Shown here in pieces: positions 52,720 to 61,127 of a DNA stretch of 64,000 nt. The notes under the pieces are model-generated. The model was not told the DNA's origin. It searched no databases and was given only the letters and a program-made list of their open reading frames with translations. This stretch comes from Tangfeifania diversioriginum (GTDB lineage Bacteria; Bacteroidota; Bacteroidia; Bacteroidales; Prolixibacteraceae). Position 1 is the stretch's first letter; every line of letters starts with the position of its first letter. The translations under genes and the position numbers were made by a program. Location: the NCBI RefSeq assembly GCF_900141875.1, contig NZ_FQZE01000012.1, forward strand, positions 62,001 through 126,000, in the 5' to 3' direction.

Positions 52720-53361
52720 TCAAATTTGCAGCAACCCGTTTTTTATGGCGTAAATTACCAGGTTGGCCGTATTTTTCGATTGTGTTTTTTGTAAAAGATT
52801 TTCACGGTGTTTGTCAACAGTTCTTTTACTTAAAAATAGCCGCGCGGCAATTTCGCTATTGGTAAACCCCCTGCAAATTAAAAGTAAAATCTCTGTTTCC
52901 CGCTCGGTTAATTCACTATCAAATACGTTAAAACTGGCTCTATCCGGGTGTTTCAGAATGTCGTTCAGGATTTCTATGGATATATAACTTTTATCATTAC
53001 AAACATCGGTAATGGCTTTTTCCACTTCTTCAAAATTGGAATTTTTGAGCAAAAAGCCACAAGCTCCGGCATCAATCATACTCAGGTAATAATTTTTGTC
53101 AGAATACATGGATAACGCAAGTATTTTAACTGACGGCTGAATTTGCCTGGCTTTTTTTGCCGCTTCAATTCCGTTCATAACCGGCATTTCAATATCGAGC
53201 AAAGCAATATCAACAGGATTGTCTTTTAGTCCCTGTATAAATTCTTCCCCATTGTTTGCTTCGAATATTTTCCCAATAAAATCGAGGTTTGAAAGCAATA
53301 ATTTTAAACCTTCCCTAAAAAGGGAATGGTCATCAACCAGGTAGATATCAACTTTTTTCAT
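52720..53361 (-). CDS. NarL/FixJ-family response regulator
   Basis: 213 residues. Receiver domain 1-120 with acidic pocket Asp10/Asp11, phospho-acceptor Asp56 (LLDIEMP) and Lys near 105. C-terminal LuxR-type HTH from about 148 (ELTERETEILLLICRGFTNS, then SKRTVDKHRENLLQKTQSKN). It follows the sensor kinase gene by 7 bp. The target may be the downstream porin and pst genes, which would be unusual because phosphate genes are normally under PhoB-type (winged-helix) regulators. Confidence 0.93.
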   Translation of the reverse strand: MKKVDIYLVDDHSLFREGLKLLLSNLDFIGKIFEANNGEEFIQGLKDNPVDIALLDIEMPVMNGIEAAKKARQIQPSVKILALSMYSDKNYYLSMIDAGACGFLLKNSNFEEVEKAITDVCNDKSYISIEILNDILKHPDRASFNVFDSELTERETEILLLICRGFTNSEIAARLFLSKRTVDKHRENLLQKTQSKNTANLVIYAIKNGLLQI

Positions 53362-53368
53362 TGCTTTT

Positions 53369-54322
53369 TTATAATGGGAAAAAGAATTCGATTAAAAAAC
53401 CATTTTCAGGTGCTGTTGTAATGGTATAATATCCGTTCAGTGATTTTACCCGCGAGAAAATATTATTCAATCCCATTCCTTTATTTTTAACTTTTTCATT
53501 TCCTGAATCATAATTAAATCCTATTCCGTCATCCATATATCGCACTTGAACAAATGCTCCCTTTTCTTTTATTTCAACATATACTTTTTGTGGATTGGCA
53601 TGAACAAAGCTGTTATTTATCAATTCAGATAAAATGCGATATAAATTTATGCTCATTTCTTCCGAAAGTTGCTTTTCTTCTATTTGAAAATCAAATTCGT
53701 AACCAATATTTTTCTGAGGAAAAAGTTGAGAAGCCAAAGTTTCGAGAGCCTGTTTCAACCCATAATTTGTTAATAGATGTGGACTGAGATTATTGGCAAT
53801 TTCCTTTAACGTAATTATTGAATTACTTGCGGCATGATGTGCCGATTCAATAATTTTTCTGTTAACAGGAGTCAAATTTTCGTTGTTTACTGCGCTCAGT
53901 GTCATTTTTATTGATGATAAAACAGGCCCCATTCCGTCGTGCAATTCACGTGCAAAAGACTGTCTTGCTTTCTCCTCCGTATTTATTATTGCCGATAAAA
54001 CTTTATTTTCATTCTCCGCTCTTAACTTTTCAATTTCGTCCTGAAGGTTAAAAATTTTCTTGATAAAAATTACACCAATAAAAATAAATACTGAAATCAA
54101 AACTCCTATCCAACCATTTAGTTCGTCGTTTGGAAACAATTTTGATTCCCAGAAAAAACCCGAAAACTCGAATAATCTGCGCAGGGCCATTAGAATAAAT
54201 GCACACGAAATCAATATCCAGGAAATATTAAACCTGGTACGGCGAATCAAACTAATGGCAAGTATAGTAGCCACAATTTGAAAAAGCATCGAGAGTAGCA
54301 AGGCGATTTTTAATGTGGTCAT
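53369..54322 (-). CDS. HisKA_3-type sensor histidine kinase
   Basis: 317 residues. Three N-terminal membrane segments (about 5-24, 34-50 and 71-90) with almost no periplasmic part, a short coiled coil (about 92-112), the dimerisation box FARELHDGMGPVLSSIKMTL with His128, and a HATPase domain ending DDGIGFN and KGMGLNNIFSRVKSLNGYYT. HisKA_3 kinases pair with NarL-type regulators, as found here. The signal is likely sensed in the membrane. Confidence 0.9.
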   Translation of the reverse strand: MTTLKIALLLSMLFQIVATILAISLIRRTRFNISWILISCAFILMALRRLFEFSGFFWESKLFPNDELNGWIGVLISVFIFIGVIFIKKIFNLQDEIEKLRAENENKVLSAIINTEEKARQSFARELHDGMGPVLSSIKMTLSAVNNENLTPVNRKIIESAHHAASNSIITLKEIANNLSPHLLTNYGLKQALETLASQLFPQKNIGYEFDFQIEEKQLSEEMSINLYRILSELINNSFVHANPQKVYVEIKEKGAFVQVRYMDDGIGFNYDSGNEKVKNKGMGLNNIFSRVKSLNGYYTITTAPENGFLIEFFFPL

Positions 54323-54672
54323 CTTACAAAATATTTATAATGTAAAAAACAAATATTTCGCTGGCAAATAAAATATCTGTCTCTTTTTACAAAAATAGAA
54401 AATCTCAACTATTAATTGAGCCCATTATGAATTATAATACTTTCATTTTCAAAGCGTGAATATACTTTTCCCGATTTTGTAATATCCTGATTATAATGAA
54501 ATAAAAATTATTTTGCAGAAGTTTTTCTGTTAGCTGTTGCATGGCAGTTTTCCAGAATAAACTAAAAATGCATCATAAATTCAACCGAATAAACTTATGA
54601 AAACCATAGGTGAAAAACGCGTTTTTTGTGTCGTAAAAGTAAAGGCGCAAATAAACTGTTAAAACAACTGTC
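54323..54672. other. Intergenic region between divergent genes
   Basis: 350 bp between the sensor kinase and the GH2 gene starts. I see no ORF or RNA. The only feature is a 14-bp palindrome AAAAACGCGTTTTT at 54613-54626, 46 bp before the GH2 ATG, which could be an operator. Confidence 0.4.
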
Positions 54673-57588
54673 ATGAATTTTGCAAAGTGGTCATTTCTAT
54701 TGGTTTTTATCCTCGCTCTTTTTGTTGAAAACGTTTCTGCCCAGCCTGCCCAAAAAGAAATTCAGTACCTGTCGGGAACTGACAATGAAAACACCGTTAC
54801 CTGGGATTTTTATTGCACCGGCGGGCGCAACAGCGGCGTTTGGACCGAAATCGAAGTTCCGTCGCATTGGGAACAGCAGGAATTTGGCGAGTACGATTAC
54901 GGACGCGACTACCGCACCTATGGAAAAAAACATAAATACGCCGATGAATCGGGAATCTACAAACATCGGTTCAAGGTTCCGGACGAATGGAAAAACAAAA
55001 CGGTTTTTATTGTTTTTGAAGGATCGATGACCGATACCGAAGTAAAAATTAACGGGGACTTGGCAGGTCCGGTTCACCAGGGATCTTTTTACAGGTTTCG
55101 TTATGATATTTCAGACAAAATTAATTTCGGCGAAGAAAATGAACTCGAAGTGAAAGTTGATAAAGTTTCGGCCAATCACTCCGTTAACCGCGCCGAGCGT
55201 TACGCCGACTACTGGATTTTTGGCGGAATTTTCCGGCCGGTGTACCTCGAAGCAGTGCCCGAAGAATTTATCGACCGTGTGGCCATTGCCGCCAATGTCA
55301 ATGGTGATTTCAAAATGGATGCCTTCCCGGTCAATCTGAAATCGGAACAAACAATTAAAGCAGAAATTTTCGATGCTCAGGGAAACGTTGTAAAAACATG
55401 CGAAGCCAGCGCTGGGTTAAACGATTCACTAATTACGCTTTCCTGTAAAATTGAAAATCCGTTAACCTGGACCTCCGAAACGCCAAACCTTTACACAGTA
55501 AAAATTTCACTCGTCGATGGCGTTGAAACCCAATACCAGCTGACCGAAAAATTTGGTTTCCGCACCATCGAAATCCGCGAAAACGATGGTGTGTATGTGA
55601 ACGGTACCAAGGTGAAATTTAAAGGAATTAACCGACATGTTTTCTGGCCCGAAACCGGTCGGTGTGTCAATCCGGATATCGATTTGCTCGATGTTCAGTT
55701 GATGAAGGAGATGAATATGAATGCCGTGCGCTGCGCCCATTATCCACCCAATAAATCGTTTCTGCACATTTGCGATTCACTGGGTTTGTATGTACTCGAC
55801 GAACTGGCAGGTTGGCAAAATGCTTACGATACTGAAGTGGGCAGCAAGCTGGTACGCGAACTGGTCATCCGCGATGTGAACCATCCTTCCATCGTTTTCT
55901 GGAGCAACGGAAACGAAGGCGGAACCAATACCGATTTGGACGACGACTTTGCCATTTACGATCCGTCGAACCGGCCAGTTATTCATGCCCATCACCGTCC
56001 GGGGAACGACTACAATGGAATCGACTGCAATCATTATGAAAATTATTACAGCGCCAAAAAACTGCTCGAGGGACCGCTGATTTACATGCCCACTGAATTA
56101 CTGCACGGTCAGGACGACGGTGGAATGGCAGCAGGGCTTGGCGATTTCTGGGAACTGTTCTGGAATTCGGAGTTGTCAGCCGGCCTCTTTCTTTGGGTTT
56201 TTGGCGACGAAGGCCTGGTACGCACCGACCTTGACGGCTACATAGATGTAAACCGCGTAAATGCACCCGATGGCGTGGTGGGCCCGCACCGCGAAAAAGA
56301 GGCCAGCTTCTTTGCCATGCGCGAGATTTTCAGTCCGGTGAAAATTGAACTGGAAAAACTCCCCGACAATTTTGATGGCACCATTCCGGTTGAAAACCGC
56401 TATCATTTTACCAATCTAAAAGACTGCAAATTCGAGTGGCAACTGGTGAAATTCAGCTCGCCGCACAACCGGGGAGCCAGCCATCAGGTAATGGCATCCG
56501 GGAAAACTGACAGCCCCGATTTGAAGCCGGCACAGAAAGGTAATTTGAAACTGAATCTGCCGGCCGATTATAAGAATTACGATGCACTGTATGTTAGGGC
56601 AGTCAATCCGCATGGAGAGGAAATTTTCGCGTGGAGCTGGAAAACAAACGGCAACAATAACGTGATGGAGCAACTGGTTGAAACCGAACTCACAGAAGCA
56701 GAGAAACAGCGCCGCGATGAACTTCGTGCCGCCGGGACCGAGGCAGACAATATTCTGCCCATCCAAGAGCAGCAAGGCGACACATCGGAAGAAGCCGCAA
56801 AAGTGGAGTTTTTCGAGAATGATGACGTGGTGGTTTTGAAAGCTTCCGGTATTTCGGTGGCGTTCAGCAAGGAAGACGGCACCATCAAAAAAATCGAAAA
56901 TGATATGGGGCTGCCCATCCCATTTAACAACGGCCCGGTTTTGGTAAGCGGCGAAGCTGAACTTACCGGTATCCGAAATTTTCCTTCTGCCAAATCGCAT
57001 GTGGTAGAAATGACCTATTCCGGCGATTTGAAAAAAGTAACCTGGACCATGTACCGAAGCGGCTGGTTGGAAATGAATTACGAATACCAGGTGGAAGGCG
57101 AACAATATTTTACCGGCATCAGTTTCGATTTCCCCGAATCGGATATTATTGGCGCCAAATGGCTGGGCAACGGACCGCGGCACGTCTGGAAAAACCGTTT
57201 GCAGGGCGTGAAACTGGATGTTTATGAGCGGTTTTACAACGATGTACTGCCGGGTGATAATTCATGGGAATATCCGCAGTTCAAAGGTTATTATTCCGAT
57301 GTGTCGTGGATAGAATTCAACTCGGTGTACGGCAAATTCACAATGGTTGCCGAGGAGCCGGATTTGTTTGTGCGGTTGTTTGATTTTTACGGCATCTCCG
57401 GCCCGAAAAACTACCCGGAACTGCCGGTGGGAAATGTTTCCTTCCTCGATGGAATTCCGCCCGTGGGCACCAAACTGGCCATGGGAATCAGCAACGACAC
57501 ATGGAACCTCGGCCCGGCCGGCGAACTCAACAACATGGAAAAACCGGTGAAGCGAACGCTCTATTTTTATTTTGGGTTGCTGAATTAG
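54673..57588 (+). CDS. GH2-family beta-galactosidase-like enzyme
   Basis: 971 residues. Signal peptide about 1-23 (ending NVSAQ), so periplasmic or beyond. Sugar-binding domain about 35-195 (WTEIEVPSHWEQ, YADYWIFGGIFRPVYLEAVP), Ig-like domain about 200-305, TIM barrel about 306-570 (KFKGINRHVFWPETGR), and a C-terminal bgal-small-like domain from about 730. The acid/base is Glu415 in GNEGG and the likely nucleophile Glu475 in PTELLHG. It probably acts on a beta-galactoside, though GH2 also holds glucuronidases and mannosidases. There is no SusCD nearby; the alpha-galactoside PUL is 25 kb away. Confidence 0.88.
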   Translation: MNFAKWSFLLVFILALFVENVSAQPAQKEIQYLSGTDNENTVTWDFYCTGGRNSGVWTEIEVPSHWEQQEFGEYDYGRDYRTYGKKHKYADESGIYKHRFKVPDEWKNKTVFIVFEGSMTDTEVKINGDLAGPVHQGSFYRFRYDISDKINFGEENELEVKVDKVSANHSVNRAERYADYWIFGGIFRPVYLEAVPEEFIDRVAIAANVNGDFKMDAFPVNLKSEQTIKAEIFDAQGNVVKTCEASAGLNDSLITLSCKIENPLTWTSETPNLYTVKISLVDGVETQYQLTEKFGFRTIEIRENDGVYVNGTKVKFKGINRHVFWPETGRCVNPDIDLLDVQLMKEMNMNAVRCAHYPPNKSFLHICDSLGLYVLDELAGWQNAYDTEVGSKLVRELVIRDVNHPSIVFWSNGNEGGTNTDLDDDFAIYDPSNRPVIHAHHRPGNDYNGIDCNHYENYYSAKKLLEGPLIYMPTELLHGQDDGGMAAGLGDFWELFWNSELSAGLFLWVFGDEGLVRTDLDGYIDVNRVNAPDGVVGPHREKEASFFAMREIFSPVKIELEKLPDNFDGTIPVENRYHFTNLKDCKFEWQLVKFSSPHNRGASHQVMASGKTDSPDLKPAQKGNLKLNLPADYKNYDALYVRAVNPHGEEIFAWSWKTNGNNNVMEQLVETELTEAEKQRRDELRAAGTEADNILPIQEQQGDTSEEAAKVEFFENDDVVVLKASGISVAFSKEDGTIKKIENDMGLPIPFNNGPVLVSGEAELTGIRNFPSAKSHVVEMTYSGDLKKVTWTMYRSGWLEMNYEYQVEGEQYFTGISFDFPESDIIGAKWLGNGPRHVWKNRLQGVKLDVYERFYNDVLPGDNSWEYPQFKGYYSDVSWIEFNSVYGKFTMVAEEPDLFVRLFDFYGISGPKNYPELPVGNVSFLDGIPPVGTKLAMGISNDTWNLGPAGELNNMEKPVKRTLYFYFGLLN

Positions 57589-57730
57589 GAAATGATTGCT
57601 CACTTAAAATTTTGAATAAACCCTGATTTATTTAAAAAAATAGCTGGCCGACAAAATATTCCTGAAAAAATATTTTGCCGGCTTTTTCTTACCGTTTAAA
57701 TGTTTTATTTTAGACGTAAAGAATTTTGAA

Positions 57731-57988
57731 ATGGACACGAAAGTCACCCTTCAGTTTGATAAGAAAATAATTGAAAAAGCAAAAATGGTTGCTTCAGACA
57801 ATACCATCAGCTTGTCGCGGTTAACCGAATTTCTGTACCGGGATATTACATCAGAAAATTACAAAACACTAAAAGAATTCCCCATAAACAAATGGGTGAA
57901 TCAAATTGCAAGAGGTGAAGCCATTTACAAAAGACGAAACCGAATAGACACAAAAAACGATTTTTTCAACCAAACAAAACTTATCTAA
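57731..57988 (+). CDS. DUF6364-family antitoxin-like protein
   Basis: 85 residues. MDTKVTLQFDKKIIEKAKMV followed by ISLSRLTEFLYRDIT fits the ribbon-helix-helix part of DUF6364 proteins, which are usually the antitoxin partners of PIN-domain toxins. No PIN gene lies up- or downstream; instead the helicase gene starts 4 bp later. It may be an orphan antitoxin or an adopted regulator of the helicase gene. Confidence 0.7.
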   Translation: MDTKVTLQFDKKIIEKAKMVASDNTISLSRLTEFLYRDITSENYKTLKEFPINKWVNQIARGEAIYKRRNRIDTKNDFFNQTKLI

Positions 57989-57992
57989 AATA

Positions 57993-60419
57993 ATGTCAAT
58001 CCAAAACAATCCGCAACTTCAGCTTGCACGCGACTTTTTAAGCTACACCGGAGAAAATATTTTTTTGACCGGAAAAGCCGGAACCGGGAAAACCACATTT
58101 TTGAAAACGCTGAAAAAAAACTCGCCCAAACGCATGGTAGTGGTTGCGCCAACCGGTGTGGCCGCAATCAATGCCGGAGGAGTTACCATTCACTCCTTTT
58201 TCCAGCTGCCTTTTTCGCCTTATGTTCCGGGCGCAAAAATGCAAAACGAAGGAATCCGCAGGTTCAGCAAAAATAAAATCAACATTATTCGCAGCCTCGA
58301 TTTGCTGGTTATCGATGAAATCAGCATGGTGCGTGCCGACATGCTCGATGCCATCGACGAGGTGTTGCGGCGTTTTAAAAACCGCAGAAAACCATTTGGC
58401 GGCGTGCAGTTGCTGATGATTGGCGATTTGCAACAACTGGCCCCGGTGGTAAAAGAAGACGACTGGAACATCCTTCAGAATCATTACGAAACTGCCTTCT
58501 TTTTCAGCAGTCGGGCGCTAAAAAATTCCAGCTTTACAGGCATCGAGCTGAAACACATTTTTCGGCAAAGTGACCAGGATTTTATCGATCTACTGAATAA
58601 AGTCCGGGAAAATGAAATGAACTTTGACGATCTTAAAAAACTAAACAGCCGGTTCAAACCCAATTTCAATCCACCGGAAGAAGAAGGTTACATCACGCTC
58701 ACCACGCACAACTACCAGGCAAACCGCATTAATGCCAATCACCTCAACAAACTGTCCACAAAAAAACACACTTTCGAATGTTCAGTAGAAGATGATTTTC
58801 CGGAATCCTCCTACCCTGCCAATGCTGTTTTAGAAATCAAAAACGGCGCACAGGTAATGTTTCTGAAAAATGATGCTTCGATTGAAAAAAAATATTACAA
58901 CGGAAAAATAGGGAAAGTAACCACAATTGATGACGACCAAATCGAAGTACTTTGCCCCGGCGAAACGGAACCGATTATTGTGGAGCGCGCCGTTTGGGAA
59001 AATACCAAATACAATTTGAATGCACGAACTTCGGAAATCGAAGAAAATGTGGTGGGGAAATTTGTGCAGTTTCCGCTGAAACTGGCATGGGCCATTACCA
59101 TCCACAAAAGCCAGGGCCTGACATTTGAAAAAGCTGTTATAGATGCAAAACAGTCGTTTGCCCACGGACAGGTTTACGTGGCGCTGAGCCGCTGCAAAAA
59201 CCTGGAAGGGCTGGTTTTAAGCACCCCGCTCGATTCCGGCAGCGTCATTAGCGATGAAACGGTAATTGGATTTACCGAAGATGTGGAGCGCAATCAGCCG
59301 AATGACAACGATCTTGAAAAGTCACGCAAAAGCTACGAACTGGAACTGATAAAAGAGCTGTACGATTTCAGCTTTGTCATCCGTTCGGCCCACTACATTT
59401 TGAAAGTGTGGGAAGACAATGCTGAATTTTTAATGGGCAACCTGAATGAAACGTTGCGTAAAATGCTTGTTCCGGTGAAAGAAGAGATGGCCGATGTGGC
59501 AGAACGCTTTTATATTCAGGTAAAAAATTTACTGAATGGTTCCGGCCCGGCTGAAAATAATCCTGCTTTGCAGGAACGCATCCAAAAAGCTACCGGTTAT
59601 TTTTCAGAAAAAATGGAGCAACTGATTCTGCAACCATTGGACGATGCCGGGTTTCAAACCGATAACCAGGCGTTGCGCAAACGAATTACCGATGCAATTG
59701 GCCGGTTGGAAATGGATTTGAATGTAAAAAAAGCCTGCCTCGAAGCGTCCTCGAAAGAGTTTTCTATTCCCTCCTATTTAGAGACACGCGCTGTTGCAGC
59801 CATTGAAAAACCTACTTCGAAAAAACGAAGCAAAGTGGCAGCGGTAAATGTGGATCATCCTGAATTCTACAAAAAACTGGTGGAATGGCGCGATTTGAAA
59901 GCCGAAGAGACCGGTCTGGCCATATCGCGCGTCCTTCGCCAAAGAGTGATGGCTACAATTGCCAACGAATTGCCTGCAACTTCGTCTCAATTGAAGACTG
60001 TAAAAGGAATGGGAGGAAAAAAAATGGAGCAGTTCGGACAGGAGATACTGGCACTGATACTGGAATACCGCAACAAAAAAGGGATGGACATTCCGCTGAA
60101 TGCCAACGAAGAAGTGGCTCTGGCCGGACTTGGCACCAAAGAGCAATCGCTGAAACTATTTCAGAACGGACTTTCGGTTGTTGAAGTGGCGAAAAAACGC
60201 AACCTCGCTCCCTCGACCATCGAAGGGCACCTGGCCCATTTTGTGCAGAAAGGCGAATTGGATATTTTCGAATTAATTCCTCCGGAAAAGTACGAAACCA
60301 TAAAAACCAAACTCGAACAAAACCCCGACCGGGAAACAACTTCAGAAATTAAAAACAAACTGGGTGATGATTTTTCGTATGGCGAAATCAGGTTGGTGAT
60401 AGCCGATCTGCAAAAATAA
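57993..60419 (+). CDS. PIF1-type helicase with HRDC and C-terminal HTH domains
   Basis: 808 residues, cytosolic. SF1B helicase core: Walker A GKAGTGKTTFL at about 26-36, VVAPTGVAAINAGG, Walker B LLVIDEISMVRADM near residue 106, GDLQQLAPV, and the late motifs AWAITIHKSQGLTFEKA and GQVYVALSRCK. An HRDC domain follows at about 625-700 (WRDLKAEETGLAISRVLRQR, ELPATSSQLKTVKGMG), then an HTH_40-like domain (LFQNGLSVVEVAKKRNLAPS) to the end. It probably resolves structured DNA in replication or repair. It is coupled to the DUF6364 gene. Confidence 0.9.
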   Translation: MSIQNNPQLQLARDFLSYTGENIFLTGKAGTGKTTFLKTLKKNSPKRMVVVAPTGVAAINAGGVTIHSFFQLPFSPYVPGAKMQNEGIRRFSKNKINIIRSLDLLVIDEISMVRADMLDAIDEVLRRFKNRRKPFGGVQLLMIGDLQQLAPVVKEDDWNILQNHYETAFFFSSRALKNSSFTGIELKHIFRQSDQDFIDLLNKVRENEMNFDDLKKLNSRFKPNFNPPEEEGYITLTTHNYQANRINANHLNKLSTKKHTFECSVEDDFPESSYPANAVLEIKNGAQVMFLKNDASIEKKYYNGKIGKVTTIDDDQIEVLCPGETEPIIVERAVWENTKYNLNARTSEIEENVVGKFVQFPLKLAWAITIHKSQGLTFEKAVIDAKQSFAHGQVYVALSRCKNLEGLVLSTPLDSGSVISDETVIGFTEDVERNQPNDNDLEKSRKSYELELIKELYDFSFVIRSAHYILKVWEDNAEFLMGNLNETLRKMLVPVKEEMADVAERFYIQVKNLLNGSGPAENNPALQERIQKATGYFSEKMEQLILQPLDDAGFQTDNQALRKRITDAIGRLEMDLNVKKACLEASSKEFSIPSYLETRAVAAIEKPTSKKRSKVAAVNVDHPEFYKKLVEWRDLKAEETGLAISRVLRQRVMATIANELPATSSQLKTVKGMGGKKMEQFGQEILALILEYRNKKGMDIPLNANEEVALAGLGTKEQSLKLFQNGLSVVEVAKKRNLAPSTIEGHLAHFVQKGELDIFELIPPEKYETIKTKLEQNPDRETTSEIKNKLGDDFSYGEIRLVIADLQK

Positions 60420-60490
60420 ACCGGATAATTTTGGTAGTACACGATATAAATTATCGGGTATTTTAGGCAATGATGCTTTTTGAGGGCTAT

Positions 60491-60994
60491 TCAATTCCTC
60501 AAGCTCAAAAACCCGTTTTGTGAATTTTCATCCATAAAATTGGCAATTAATTCAGGTTTAAGCCTACCCTTCAGGTAAATGATGGCATTATCATCGCCGC
60601 CAACCAATATTAGCATTTCTTCAATGGATTCTTCATCGGCTTTTCCGAAAATAGTTACCTGTTCGTTGCCGTCACGCACTACCAGTAATTCTTCCAAATC
60701 GCCACGTTCGTGCACTGTTTCGTAAAACTCTTTGTGCAGATTGCTGCGTGCATTCAGTTCTTTATCTTCAATGGTGAGCACCTTCACTTTATCGATGCTG
60801 CGCAGCAAATCGCGCTCTTCCCTTTCCAGATCGCCCCACATGGCAGCGGAATGAATCAGCCACCCGGGAACAGTAATGGTTGTAACGCCGTCTTTAAACC
60901 GGTATTTGGTAAATGCTTCGGAAACACCTGTATCGTATTCGCACGAGGTAAAAAGGAAAAGGAAAAGAACCGGAAGTAGGAATAATCGTTTCAT
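60491..60994 (-). CDS. DUF4252 lipoprotein
   Basis: 167 residues. Lipoprotein signal with lipobox FTSC (Cys18). The rest fits DUF4252: TKYRFKDGVTTITVPGWLI, DLLRSIDKVKVLTIED, and the closing ILVGGDDNAIIYLKGRLKPE. Members are often found with ECF sigma or anti-sigma genes; none is present here. Function unknown. Confidence 0.82.
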   Translation of the reverse strand: MKRLFLLPVLFLFLFTSCEYDTGVSEAFTKYRFKDGVTTITVPGWLIHSAAMWGDLEREERDLLRSIDKVKVLTIEDKELNARSNLHKEFYETVHERGDLEELLVVRDGNEQVTIFGKADEESIEEMLILVGGDDNAIIYLKGRLKPELIANFMDENSQNGFLSLRN

Positions 60995-61127
60995 GGCTTA
61001 CTCGTTTTGTTTATTGTTAGACGCACTACAATGAAAATCGTTACTCCAAAATTCCGGGAAAGAAAATGAAACACTGAATAAATTCGATGAACTACCCCGT
61101 TTTTACGGCAAACAAAAAATAAACTAT

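Noticed and set aside
54613-54626. AAAAACGCGTTTTT palindrome as a terminator
   Set aside because: It has no loop and lies upstream of a gene start; kept only as a possible operator.
56416-57183. 255-residue minus-strand reading frame opposite the GH2 gene
   Set aside because: Shadow of the GH2 coding sequence; low-complexity composition and no start context.
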